Positions 8,142 through 16,458 of a stretch of DNA of 43,660 nucleotides are shown here, piece after piece. Position numbers and translations under genes: made by a program. Source of the stretch: UMGS1889 sp964540575. GTDB taxonomy: Bacteria > Bacillota > Clostridia > Oscillospirales > Ruminococcaceae. Position 1 is the stretch's first letter. Every line of letters starts with the position of its first letter. The stretch covers positions 1 to 43,660 of the forward strand of contig CAZINI010000024.1 of the NCBI GenBank assembly GCA_964540575.1, read 5' to 3'. The notes beneath the pieces are model-generated. The model searched no databases. It was not told where the DNA came from and worked only from the letters and a program-made list of their open reading frames with translations.

Positions 8142-9815
8142 TTACTTGATTTCCAGAACCGCACCTCTGTTTGCGGAGGTAACGAGCGAAGCATATCTTG
8201 CAAGATAGCCTGTTGTGATAGCGGGCTTGCGGGGTGTCCACTCGGAACGGCGTTTTGCCATTTCCTCGTCGCTTACACGAATGCTTATGCTGTGATTATT
8301 AATGTCAATGTCGATAATATCTCCGTCACGAACAAGAGCGATAGGACCGCCAACTGCCGCTTCGGGAGAAACGTGACCGATAGCTGCTCCTCTTGTTGCA
8401 CCCGAGAAACGTCCGTCGGTAATAAGTGCAACCGTGCTGCCAAGACCTCTTCCGACGATTGCGGAAGTGGGGTTGAGCATCTCTCTCATTCCGGGACCGC
8501 CCTTGGGTCCCTCATAGCGGATAACAACAACATCGCCCTCAACGATCTTTCCGCCGTTGATAGCCTCAAGTGCGTCCTCCTCGCAGTCGAATACCTTTGC
8601 GGGACCCGAATGACTGAGCATTTCGGGGGCAACTGCCGAACGCTTTACAACGCAGGTATCGGGAGCAAGATTTCCCCTCAGAACTGCAATACCGCCGTTG
8701 GGCATATAGGGGTTGTCGATAGTTCTGATAACCTCGGGGTCCTTGTTTACAGCACTCGAAATATTCTCCGCAACGGTCTTGCCCGTGCAGGTCATACAGG
8801 TGGTGTCAATAAGGTTCTTCTTAGCCAGCTCCGCCAGAACAGCGTAAACTCCGCCCGCTTCGTTGAGATCCTCCATATATGTAGGACCGGCGGGAGCAAG
8901 ATGACAAAGGTTGGGAGTTCTCTCGGAGATCTCGTTTACCAGTTCAAGGTCAAGCTCAATGCCGCACTCGTGAGCAATTGCAGGGAGATGAAGCATAGAG
9001 TTTGTGGAGCAGCCAAGAGCCATATCAGCAGCAATGGCATTCTTGAATGCTGCCTCGGTCATAATATCTCTGGGACGGATATTCTTTCTGTAAAGCTCCA
9101 TAACAGCCATACCTGCACGCTTTGCAAGCTTGATCCTGTCGGAATAAACAGCGGGGATAGTTCCGTTTCCGCCAAGACCCATTCCGAGAACTTCGGTAAG
9201 ACAGTTCATGGAATTTGCCGTGTACATACCCGAGCAGGAACCGCAGGTAGGACAAGCCTTGTTCTCAAACTCTTCAACGTCCTCAATGCCGAACTTTCCC
9301 GCCTTGTAAGTGCCGACAGCCTCGAACATGCTGGAAAGAGAAGTCTTTCTCCCCTTAACGTGACCAGCCAGCATAGGACCTCCCGAAACGAAAACGGTGG
9401 GAACATTCACCCTTGCAGCCGCCATCAGCAGACCGGGAACGTTCTTGTCGCAGTTGGGGACCATAACGAGAGCGTCAAAGTGATGAGCCAGAGCCATACA
9501 TTCGGTGGAATCCGCAATAAGGTCACGAGTAACGAGAGAATACTTCATTCCCTGATGACCCATAGCGATACCGTCACAAACAGCGATTGCAGGGAAAACA
9601 ACGGGAGTACCGCCAGCCATAGCGACGCCAAGCTTTACAGCTTCAACTATCTTGTCAATGTTCATATGACCGGGAACGATCTCATTATACGAGGATACGA
9701 TACCAACGAGAGGTCTTTCCATTTCCTCCTTGGTCATACCGAGGGCATTGAAAAGCGAACGCTGAGGTGCTTTGTCAACACCTTCGCAGAAAAAGTTACA
9801 ATCCTTACATTCCAT
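8142..9815 (-). CDS. ilvD: Dihydroxy-acid dehydratase
   Basis: 557 aa, normal for IlvD/Edd. It dehydrates 2,3-dihydroxy-isovalerate and -methylvalerate to 2-oxo acids in valine, isoleucine and leucine synthesis. Seen motifs: GIVSSYNEIVPGHMNID, CDGIAMGHQGM, VMVPNCDKNVPGLLMAAAR, ACPTCGSCSGMYTANSMNCL (Fe-S ligands), TDGRFSGATRGAAIGHVSPE. The start ATG at 9815 has AAAGAGG nine bases upstream; the frame extends to a TTG at 9836, but that would put the ribosome site inside the gene. It stands alone without other ilv genes. Its promoter carries a perfect 16-bp palindrome at the transcription start, so repressor control is likely. Confidence 0.97.
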   Translation of the reverse strand: MECKDCNFFCEGVDKAPQRSLFNALGMTKEEMERPLVGIVSSYNEIVPGHMNIDKIVEAVKLGVAMAGGTPVVFPAIAVCDGIAMGHQGMKYSLVTRDLIADSTECMALAHHFDALVMVPNCDKNVPGLLMAAARVNVPTVFVSGGPMLAGHVKGRKTSLSSMFEAVGTYKAGKFGIEDVEEFENKACPTCGSCSGMYTANSMNCLTEVLGMGLGGNGTIPAVYSDRIKLAKRAGMAVMELYRKNIRPRDIMTEAAFKNAIAADMALGCSTNSMLHLPAIAHECGIELDLELVNEISERTPNLCHLAPAGPTYMEDLNEAGGVYAVLAELAKKNLIDTTCMTCTGKTVAENISSAVNKDPEVIRTIDNPYMPNGGIAVLRGNLAPDTCVVKRSAVAPEMLSHSGPAKVFDCEEDALEAINGGKIVEGDVVVIRYEGPKGGPGMREMLNPTSAIVGRGLGSTVALITDGRFSGATRGAAIGHVSPEAAVGGPIALVRDGDIIDIDINNHSISIRVSDEEMAKRRSEWTPRKPAITTGYLARYASLVTSANRGAVLEIK

Positions 9816-9834
9816 AACAGCTAACCTCTTTTTC

Positions 9835-9879
9835 AAAAGTATATACTTTTATTGTACTATGATAAAGCGGATTTGTCAA
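9835..9879 (-). promoter_or_regulatory. ilvD promoter with 16-bp palindrome at the start site
   Basis: Minus strand TTGACA (9879-9874), 17 bases, TACAAT (9856-9851). Directly downstream lies AAAAGTATATACTTTT (9835-9850), a perfect palindrome covering the expected start point, a good candidate operator. Confidence 0.82.
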
Positions 9880-9908
9880 GTATTGCCGAAAAATTTCCGT
9901 CAATTTGC

Positions 9909-10922
9909 TCAGACTGTCTTTACAACAACAGGCAGACCCTTGTCAAAAACCTTTTCCGCCCGCAAAAGGTAAAGTGTACCGTCCTCTTTTTCGGCGAAAA
10001 AGTACCTTGATTCCTTTACGGGATAAAATGCCGTATAATCGCCGAAAACTTGAAGCTGCACCATAATTTCGCCGTTTTCCTCGGAAACGTCCGTTATCCT
10101 GTGATCCACCCAAGTAGCACCGTGACCGCAATCTCTTCGCATTAATGCGTCCTCGTCCGTTTTAGAGTAATCTTTGCCACTCGTCAGGTCAAGTCCGTAT
10201 ACCTTTTTCACCTCGTCAACAAACTCTTTGCGAGTTACGCCGTTCCAAAAATCAAGATCTACGGCGTGATAAAACATATGCCACGAAAACCCATCAGACT
10301 TCCACTCGTCAAGGGGAGTTTCCTCCGTGTCAAATATCTCTGCAATAAACGCCGTATTGTATGCCAGCCGACAAGCCGTGCTAACCTTTTCGCTCATCTT
10401 TTCGTTCTGTATTTCATAATACTTTTTCGGATAAAATTCTATTACATTTCCGCACTCACCATGGCACGTCACCAAATGCCACACGGATTCTCCCACGGGA
10501 ATATAGTCATCGGTGCTTTCGGTGACATTGACAGTCACATTATAAGTGGCACTCCAATCATTCTGCTCCACAAATTCAATGGAATAATCGGATATTCGCA
10601 GATCGTTCAGAAACTCATAATCTGTGCCAAGCTCCGCATTTCCGTTTCCGCTTGACAACGCTTTAAGGAACTTCTCCGCATAGCTGTCATATAACGCTCT
10701 GTTCCTGTCCCAAATATTGATTTCCGTTGTTTCCTCTGTTGAAATTTCCGAAGTTGTTTCGGGCGGTGCTTCGGTGGTCGTTTCGGTAATGGGTGCTTGC
10801 GTTTCGGTCAGACTGACAGTCACCTCGGAAACGGTTATTTGTTCACCTTCCGAAACGCTTGACGAACAGCCCGAAAATCCTATCAGAATCGCCGCTAAAA
10901 TTGCTGTCGCTTTCTTGTTCAT
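9909..10922 (-). CDS. Lipoprotein, paralogue of the gene at 10964-12058
   Basis: 337 aa. The N-terminus MNKKATAILAAILIGFSGC is a type II signal peptide with Cys19 as the lipidation site (the -3 residue is Phe, slightly unusual). A Thr/Glu/Ser-rich linker (about 20-70) would span the wall. The folded region (75-337) has no family I recognise; conserved points shared with the neighbour include YIPVGESVWHL, IFDTEETPLDEW, a FYHAVDLDFWNGVT stretch, and YFFAEKEDGTLYLL plus AEKVFDKG near the C-terminus. It follows its paralogue by 41 bases in the same operon, downstream of the DUF4846 gene. A tandem duplication is evident. Function unknown. Confidence 0.8.
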   Translation of the reverse strand: MNKKATAILAAILIGFSGCSSSVSEGEQITVSEVTVSLTETQAPITETTTEAPPETTSEISTEETTEINIWDRNRALYDSYAEKFLKALSSGNGNAELGTDYEFLNDLRISDYSIEFVEQNDWSATYNVTVNVTESTDDYIPVGESVWHLVTCHGECGNVIEFYPKKYYEIQNEKMSEKVSTACRLAYNTAFIAEIFDTEETPLDEWKSDGFSWHMFYHAVDLDFWNGVTRKEFVDEVKKVYGLDLTSGKDYSKTDEDALMRRDCGHGATWVDHRITDVSEENGEIMVQLQVFGDYTAFYPVKESRYFFAEKEDGTLYLLRAEKVFDKGLPVVVKTV

Positions 10923-10963
10923 CTATTATATTCCCCCATCTTCGTATATACGGTAAAAATTTC

Positions 10964-12058
10964 TCATACCGACAGCCTAACAATATCATACCCCTTGTCA
11001 AAAACCTTTTCAACCGACCGAAGCGATACGGAATTATCCTCATTAATATCGAAATAATACTTTGACTGCTTCACGGGATAAAACCTCGCTTCATCTCCGT
11101 AAAAAACAAGCTCTATCATAATTTCATTTTCATCGGAGGAATAGTTCACTATATCATACAATGTCCATATCCAACCGTGAGCACAGTCTTTGGGAAGGAA
11201 ACCTTCCTCATCGACTTTCATATTTATTTTGTCGGCGGGCAGCGTCAAGCCGTATTCCTTTTTGACAGCTTCGGAAAGCTGCTCGGGGGTAACGCCGTTT
11301 TCATAATCAAGGTCAATGGTATGGAAAAACCTATGCCCCGACGCCTCATCGGGCACCCATTCCTCCAAGGGCGTTTCATTCGTGTCGAAAATTCCCGCCA
11401 AAAAGCTGACATTATATGCAATATTTGCAGCTTCATACATTGCCGAGCCTTCTTCAAAGGTGTCGAAAATGCTGCCGCCGTCCCAGCCCTCGGGATACCT
11501 GTCGGCGGGATAAAAGCTGACAACGTAGCCTGTGGGGATACTGTAGCCTATGGTAAGCAGCCACTCCGATTTTCCCATCGGAATATATTCATCGGTACTT
11601 TCGGAAACGTCTATGGTAACGGCATACTGTGCTTCATAGTCATCTGAATTCAGAAGTTCAAAGGAATAATCACTAAGCTTTATATTTTTCAGAAAATCAT
11701 AATCCGCATAGATAAATTCCCCTGCCGTTCCGTTTCCCAGTGCTTCAAGAAAACGCTCCGCACCGTTGTCATAAGAAGCTCTTTTCTCGTCGGCGGGTTC
11801 GGCTTCGGCTGCTTCCTCAGCTGTTGTTTCCGATGTTTCGACCGTTGCTTCCTCTGTTGTTTTCTCTGTTGTTTCGGCAATTTCGGAAGGTGCTTCGGTT
11901 GTCGCTTCGGCAATGCTTTCGGCAACGGGTGTTTCCGTTTCTGTCAGACTGCTCAACGCCTCGGAAACGGTTATCTGTTCACCGCTTGAAACACTTGACG
12001 AACAGCCCGAAAATCCCAGCAGGATAGCCGCCGCCATTGCAATAACTTTCTTATTCAT
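10964..12058 (-). CDS. Lipoprotein, tandem paralogue of the gene at 9909-10922
   Basis: 364 aa. MNKKVIAMAAAILLGFSGC is a lipoprotein signal with lipidated Cys19, followed by SSSVSSGEQITVSEALSSLT, nearly the same as in the paralogue. The Thr/Glu/Ala-rich linker is longer here (about 35-95). The rest parallels the neighbour: YIPMGKSEWLL, IFDTNETPLEEW, FFHTIDLDYENGVT, YYFDINEDNSVSLRSVEKVF. The ATG at 12058 overlaps the stop of the DUF4846 gene (12051-12053); the frame-start TTG at 12061 is rejected because GGAGG suits 12058. Translational coupling to the DUF4846 gene suggests the products act together at the cell surface. Function unknown. Confidence 0.82.
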   Translation of the reverse strand: MNKKVIAMAAAILLGFSGCSSSVSSGEQITVSEALSSLTETETPVAESIAEATTEAPSEIAETTEKTTEEATVETSETTAEEAAEAEPADEKRASYDNGAERFLEALGNGTAGEFIYADYDFLKNIKLSDYSFELLNSDDYEAQYAVTIDVSESTDEYIPMGKSEWLLTIGYSIPTGYVVSFYPADRYPEGWDGGSIFDTFEEGSAMYEAANIAYNVSFLAGIFDTNETPLEEWVPDEASGHRFFHTIDLDYENGVTPEQLSEAVKKEYGLTLPADKINMKVDEEGFLPKDCAHGWIWTLYDIVNYSSDENEIMIELVFYGDEARFYPVKQSKYYFDINEDNSVSLRSVEKVFDKGYDIVRLSV

Positions 12059-12983
12059 CAAAATTCCTCCATCTTCTGATACTGTTTTGATTAAATGTGC
12101 AGGGTGACGTCCTTATTTCGCCTGTCATTTCGCTTTCGTAATACCATGGGTCATCGGGGTGCAGAGGGTTCACCAACAGATGAAATTCCTGTGCGGGCAT
12201 ATACCCTTGTGCAAGCAGAAAACAGTGTTCGCCGTCCTCATTTACCGCTTCATCGACGGCAACAACAACGTGTCCCGGACTGCCGGGATTTATGAGAATA
12301 TCCCCCACGGTAAATTCCTCGACAGAAATGGAAACGCTCTCCGCATAAAGCGACTTCGTCCCCGCATAGTTCATGACCGCCGCCAGATATTTCCGAAAGC
12401 TTTCGTAGGATTCACCTTTCGGGGCTGCCTTCACCATTTTCGCAAAGCTGCCCGCCGCAAACAGCCGCTTGCCGTCTATCCAGTCGGAATAGGAAACAAG
12501 CTCGCCGTTTGTCAGATGAAAGCTTATCTTTTCAAATTCACCTCTTGAATAATAATATTCGGCATAAATTCGAATAACACTGTCGGCACACTGCTGCAAG
12601 TCTGTATTTCCCACATCGAAATCAAAAACGGCACTGTGCAGCGTACCGCTTAGCTTTCCGTCATAAAAAAGCAGGTCGGAACCGTAGGGTTTCAGCTTGA
12701 TTTCTCTGAAATATTCCGCTAAGCTTCCCGCCGATGCTTCTGTTCGCTTATAGCCCTCGGGGGGATAAAATCTGTCGGCAATGCAGTTTCCCGCCGAACT
12801 GATAACGCCCGATTTTCCCTCAATAATGTTAGGAACAGCCCGCTCAATAGGTGCAGCCCCCGACAGATCACAGAAAAGCCAGCTTTTGCCCAAAACAGCA
12901 TAAGCAGCAATGATAACTAACAGAACAGCCGTGACTATCGCCGCAATAATTCCGCCTTTTTTTGACCGTTCGCCGACCTTCAT
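12051..12983 (-). CDS. DUF4846 membrane-anchored protein
   Basis: 310 aa. A short basic N-terminus is followed by one membrane segment (about 11-33, GGIIAAIVTAVLLVIIAAYA) and an outside domain. The latter matches the DUF4846 pattern: RFYPPEGYKR, LAEYFREIKLKPYGS, IRIYAEYYY, then GDILINPGSPGHVVVAVDEA and AQGYMPAQEFHLL ending in a PWY motif. The His in PGHVVVAVD and the NlpC-like layout hint at a cell-wall or peptidase-type fold, but this is inference. The ATG at 12983 follows AGGGAGGATTTTTT; the ribosome site is inside the 3' arm of a strong hairpin. First gene of an operon with two lipoproteins. Confidence 0.82.
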   Translation of the reverse strand: MKVGERSKKGGIIAAIVTAVLLVIIAAYAVLGKSWLFCDLSGAAPIERAVPNIIEGKSGVISSAGNCIADRFYPPEGYKRTEASAGSLAEYFREIKLKPYGSDLLFYDGKLSGTLHSAVFDFDVGNTDLQQCADSVIRIYAEYYYSRGEFEKISFHLTNGELVSYSDWIDGKRLFAAGSFAKMVKAAPKGESYESFRKYLAAVMNYAGTKSLYAESVSISVEEFTVGDILINPGSPGHVVVAVDEAVNEDGEHCFLLAQGYMPAQEFHLLVNPLHPDDPWYYESEMTGEIRTSPCTFNQNSIRRWRNFDE

Positions 12984-13030
12984 AAAAAATCCTCCCTGCA
13001 TATGATACAATTATCATACCACAGGGAGGA
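12984..13030 (-). terminator. Terminator hairpin whose 3' arm is the next gene's ribosome binding site
   Basis: Minus strand: TCCTCCCTG (13030-13022), TATGATA (13018-13012), loop, TATCATA (13007-13001), CAGGGAGGA (12998-12990), then TTTTTT (12989-12984) and the ATG of the DUF4846 gene. The nested stem ends the nrdDG-dut transcript and would mask AGGGAGGA in any read-through RNA. Confidence 0.85.
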
Positions 13031-13041
13031 TAATATTTCAA
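13013..13041 (-). promoter_or_regulatory. Promoter of the DUF4846-lipoprotein operon, inside the terminator
   Basis: Minus strand TTGAAA (13041-13036), 17 bases, TATGAT (13018-13013). The spacer is the terminator's 5' arm; RNA started here would lack that arm and leave the ribosome site open. Confidence 0.65.
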
Positions 13042-13093
13042 TAGAATTTCCGATTCGTAAATGAACTGTAATCGTCTTGTAAGAATTTCATTT

Positions 13094-13603
13094 TCAGCCC
13101 GTGCTGCCAAAGCCGCCGTTTCTTTCTGCCGTAACTTCATCGTCAACGGTAATGCCGTATTCAACGAAAATGCCCTGCATAAAGCCCGAGCCGCCGGTCA
13201 CCTCAAGGGTCTTGCCCTCGTTGGAATCGTTTGTGAGCTTTGCGAAGATATGTCCCTCGTTGTCCGACCTGAAATAATCGCTGTCGATAATTCCGACGGT
13301 ATTATTCAACTGTAATCTGAACTTAAATCCCAGACCGCTCCGAGGATAGCATTTCAGCACCCAGCCGTCCGCTATTTCCGCTCTGATGCCCGTGGGAATT
13401 TTTATTGTTTCCGAGGGTGCAAGCTTAAACGATGACGGAGCAAAAAAGTCATATCCCGCCGAGCCCGAAGTTGCACGCTTGGGCAGCTTTATGCTTTCGT
13501 ATATCTCGGCTGCCTCCGACTCATTTGACTGAGGAAAGGTGTCCAGCCAGTCCTTTTTAAACTGTTCGGGGCTTACCTTGTGAAATTTTGCTATTCTCTG
13601 CAT
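13094..13603 (-). CDS. dut: dUTP diphosphatase
   Basis: 169 aa, slightly longer than the usual ~145-150 aa trimeric dUTPase because of a ~25-residue N-terminal extension. All five family motifs are present: SGSAGYDFFAP (1), PRSGLGFKF (2), NTVGIIDSDYFRSDNEGHI (3, catalytic Asp), GFMQGIFVEYG (4) and RNGGFGSTG at the C-terminus (5). It hydrolyses dUTP to dUMP and pyrophosphate, keeping uracil out of DNA and supplying thymidylate synthesis. It follows nrdG by 11 bases, with GGAGGACGTT before the ATG, so it is co-transcribed with the anaerobic ribonucleotide reductase, a sensible dNTP-pool partnership. Confidence 0.96.
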   Translation of the reverse strand: MQRIAKFHKVSPEQFKKDWLDTFPQSNESEAAEIYESIKLPKRATSGSAGYDFFAPSSFKLAPSETIKIPTGIRAEIADGWVLKCYPRSGLGFKFRLQLNNTVGIIDSDYFRSDNEGHIFAKLTNDSNEGKTLEVTGGSGFMQGIFVEYGITVDDEVTAERNGGFGSTG

Positions 13604-13614
13604 AACGTCCTCCG

Positions 13615-14106
13615 TTAAGTATTGTGAAGTATCACCTTGTCCTCGGCAAGGCTTTTCTTTACGTCAATGACACGCTGATTTGAACTGCCCTTCCAGTGAA
13701 GCTTTTTGTCGTACAAAGCCTGCTCAAAGCGTCCGTCCACCAGCACGTCCACATATTTCAGAAAAGGAAGATCGAAAATATCCTCCCAGATATAACCCGT
13801 GTAAAGCCAGATGGTTTTGTTCGGAAATTCCGATGCACATCGCTTCACCAGCCTTCGTATCTCGGAACGGTTTCCCTCGAAAAGCGGGTCGCCGCCGCTG
13901 AAGGTTATCCCCGAAATGTAGGGCTTGGACAGCTTCTCGAAAAGCTCATTTTCCGCTGCTTCATCGAAAGGCAGTCCGCCGTTTTCGTCCCAGGTGATGG
14001 GATTATGACAGCCCTTGCAGTGATGACTGCACCCTGCCACCCAAAGCACCGTCCTGAGTCCGTCACCGTTCAGCATATCGTCTGTTGTTATATTGTGATA
14101 ATTCAT
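13615..14106 (-). CDS. nrdG: Anaerobic ribonucleotide reductase activating protein
   Basis: 163 aa. MNYHNITTDDMLNGDGLRTV is the family N-terminus, then CSHHCKGCHNPITW holds the radical-SAM CxxxCxxC cysteines, and GITFSGGDPLF matches the SAM-binding GGDP motif. It generates the glycyl radical on NrdD using S-adenosylmethionine and a 4Fe-4S cluster. The frame is open to a GTG at 14157 that overlaps the nrdD stop, but ATG 14106 begins the conserved N-terminus and is chosen. It lies between nrdD and dut in one operon. Confidence 0.95.
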   Translation of the reverse strand: MNYHNITTDDMLNGDGLRTVLWVAGCSHHCKGCHNPITWDENGGLPFDEAAENELFEKLSKPYISGITFSGGDPLFEGNRSEIRRLVKRCASEFPNKTIWLYTGYIWEDIFDLPFLKYVDVLVDGRFEQALYDKKLHWKGSSNQRVIDVKKSLAEDKVILHNT

Positions 14107-14153
14107 TAATGATACCTGCCTGATATTTTTTTGAACCGTTTTTCTGCCGAGTA

Positions 14154-16274
14154 TCACATACTCTTTCTTTCGGCAATTTCCGCCATTTTAGCGGCGTTGA
14201 GCCTTGTATCTCCCTTGACTCTCGAATAGGAAAGATAGCCGTTCATTCGCTCTATCTTAGTGAGATTTTTGCTTCCGCACTTGGGACAAACATCCATTTC
14301 CAGCTCCTGATGACCGCAGTCGTCGCAGTATGCCAGCGAAAGGTTTACACCCTCATAGAAGCCCATATCCATAGCACGTCTGATAAGAGTTTTCACCGCA
14401 TCAAGGTTATAATCGATGGGATATTTCACATACTGAATCTTTCCGCCGTTCATAAGATCCCAGAAACGCTTCTCCAGATCCTGCTTGCGGATAGGCGAAA
14501 TGTCCTCCGTAACATGGCAATGGAAGCTGTTGGACACATAATCCCTGTCGGAAACATTCTCGATAATTCCGTACTTCTTGCGGAACTGCTGAACCTGAAG
14601 TCCGCACAGGCTTTCGGCGGGAGTGCCGTAAAGAGCGTACAGATTGCCGTCCTCTTCCTTGAACTCCGCTACCTTTTCGTTAATATGACGCATTACTTCA
14701 AGGGCAAATTCTCCGTCCTCGGCAATGGATTTTTTATTGTAAAGCTGCTGAAGCTCGTTAAGTGCGGTAATACCGAAGGAAGCTGTAGCCGACTTAAGCA
14801 GCGGCTTTATCTTGTCGTGAATACCGAGATGACCGCCAAGGAAACCGCCCTCACAGTATGCCAGCGGATTTGTGGACGCTCTCATTTCGCCGAGATAATC
14901 ATATGTCCTGATATGAAGCTGTCTGATAAGCTCCAGATAATAGTCCAGCACCTCGTAGAAATCTCTGCTTTCCTTTCTTGCCTTTGCAAGTATCATCGGA
15001 AGATGAAGGCTGACAGCACCGATATTGAAGCGTCCCACGAAAATGGGCTTGTCATCATCATCGGCAGGCTTCATACCACCCCTCTCATACCACGGGGACA
15101 GAAACGCTCTGCAGCCCATAGGACTGACAATTCTGCCGTAACGCTTGTACATATCCGCAACATAACCCTCGCCCGTAAGGCTGAGCCAGTCGGGGTACAT
15201 GGTCTTTGCGGAGCATTCCACAGCAGCCTCGAAAACGTCTGCCATAGGCTTGCCCTCGCCATGTAAATTCTCGTCATAAAGGAAAACTATCTTCGGGAAA
15301 AGCACGGGTTTTTTGCAGCTTGCCTTGCCCTGTCCGCCCTTTCTGACCTTAAGCATAGAGATAGTTGCAAGCCTTGCAAAGCGTCCCTGAGCAACGCCCA
15401 GCGTCATAGTGATAAAGGGGTAATCTCCCCTGCTTGAAGCAACGGTGTTGAACTTATACTCCCAGCCCTGGAAGCCCTGCTCGAAATCACGGGTAATATC
15501 CTTCATAGCCTCGGCTTCGGCAACCTCGTCGGACAGTCCCATTTCCTTATAACGCTCTGTCTTTGCGGCATAGCTTTTTTCGGCATACGGTTCAAGTATC
15601 TCATCAACACATGGAACGGTAAATCCGCCGTACTGCTGACTTGCCGCCGACAGCACAATATCTCCGATAACATCAAAAGCAACATCCAGCGACTTAGGCT
15701 CGTTATACCAGATATTGCCCATCTCAAATCCGCCGCTGAGAACGGTTTTTACGTCAAACAGACAGCAGTTCATAGTGTCACGTCTTGCGGACATATCATG
15801 GATATAGATATAACCGTCACGGCACGCCTGAATTTCCTCGGTAGTAAGGAAGAATTTCTGATAAAGCTCCTTGTTCAGCTGATTGAAGATAAGGCTTCGC
15901 TTGGTGGATACAAGAGCAGAGTCGGAGTTGGAATTCTCCTTGTCGCCTATATACATGATAGACTGGCTCTTCTGATAGACCTCGTCCAGCATATGAACGA
16001 AATCCTGCTTGTAATTGCGGTAATCTCTGTAAGATTTTGCCACAACGGGATTTACTCTGTCCAGAGCACTTTCAACGATATTGTGCATCTCCCAGATAGC
16101 GATCTCGCTCTTGTTCATAGCCTCAACACGCTCGGTCACGAAGCTGCAAATAAAATCAATATCGTCCTCGGTAAATTTTATCAGTGCCCGATTGGCAGAC
16201 TTATTGACAGCCACCACAACCTTTTGTATGTTGAAATCCTCTTTAGTGCCGTCTTTCTTGATAATTCTAATCAA
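14154..16274 (-). CDS. nrdD: Anaerobic ribonucleoside-triphosphate reductase
   Basis: 706 aa. Residues about 1-95 are an ATP-cone (IRIIKKDGTKEDFNIQKVVV), the allosteric domain. The catalytic core includes YIHDMSARRDTMNCCLFDVK and CEGGFLGGHLGIHD. Near the C-terminus CDDCGHQ and CPKCGSKN form the zinc-binding CxxC pairs, and RMNGYLSYSRVKGD holds the glycyl-radical glycine. It makes dNTPs from NTPs without oxygen and is activated by NrdG. The likely start is TTG at 16274 with GAAAGGA nine bases upstream. A typical NrdR box lies just upstream, so repression by NrdR-ATP/dATP is expected. Confidence 0.97.
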   Translation of the reverse strand: MIRIIKKDGTKEDFNIQKVVVAVNKSANRALIKFTEDDIDFICSFVTERVEAMNKSEIAIWEMHNIVESALDRVNPVVAKSYRDYRNYKQDFVHMLDEVYQKSQSIMYIGDKENSNSDSALVSTKRSLIFNQLNKELYQKFFLTTEEIQACRDGYIYIHDMSARRDTMNCCLFDVKTVLSGGFEMGNIWYNEPKSLDVAFDVIGDIVLSAASQQYGGFTVPCVDEILEPYAEKSYAAKTERYKEMGLSDEVAEAEAMKDITRDFEQGFQGWEYKFNTVASSRGDYPFITMTLGVAQGRFARLATISMLKVRKGGQGKASCKKPVLFPKIVFLYDENLHGEGKPMADVFEAAVECSAKTMYPDWLSLTGEGYVADMYKRYGRIVSPMGCRAFLSPWYERGGMKPADDDDKPIFVGRFNIGAVSLHLPMILAKARKESRDFYEVLDYYLELIRQLHIRTYDYLGEMRASTNPLAYCEGGFLGGHLGIHDKIKPLLKSATASFGITALNELQQLYNKKSIAEDGEFALEVMRHINEKVAEFKEEDGNLYALYGTPAESLCGLQVQQFRKKYGIIENVSDRDYVSNSFHCHVTEDISPIRKQDLEKRFWDLMNGGKIQYVKYPIDYNLDAVKTLIRRAMDMGFYEGVNLSLAYCDDCGHQELEMDVCPKCGSKNLTKIERMNGYLSYSRVKGDTRLNAAKMAEIAERKSM

Positions 16275-16297
16275 ACGATCAAATCCTTTCGCCGGTA

Positions 16298-16315
16298 ACC
16301 ACTATATCTTGTGGT
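16298..16315. promoter_or_regulatory. NrdR box
   Basis: ACCACTATATCTTGTGGT fits the NrdR operator pattern (ACAC-ATATAT-GTGT type, near-palindromic). It is between the nrdD promoter and start codon. NrdR sites usually come in pairs; no clear second copy was seen. Confidence 0.8.
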
Positions 16316-16347
16316 AGTAAAAAAACGTTTAACAACATCGTGTATTA

Positions 16348-16376
16348 ATCATACCATACAAACCGACAAAATGCAA
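16348..16376 (-). promoter_or_regulatory. nrdD promoter
   Basis: Minus strand TTGCAT (16376-16371), 17 bases, TATGAT (16353-16348). Start point about 16341, upstream of the NrdR box. The rest of the 16275-16458 gap holds nothing else recognisable. Confidence 0.7.
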
Positions 16377-16458
16377 CTGTGGATTTTAACATAAAGCCAT
16401 CAATATATTTGGTGGGTTTGCCTATTTACAAATCGAAACTAACTGTTACAGGTATATT

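Noticed and set aside
8076..9824. 582-codon open frame on the plus strand
   Set aside because: It lies antisense to ilvD, whose motifs are unmistakable; the protein is Ser/His/Asn-rich with no family signature.
16329..16345. Second NrdR box
   Set aside because: The sequence at the expected spacing keeps only GTGT-like ends; too degenerate to call.
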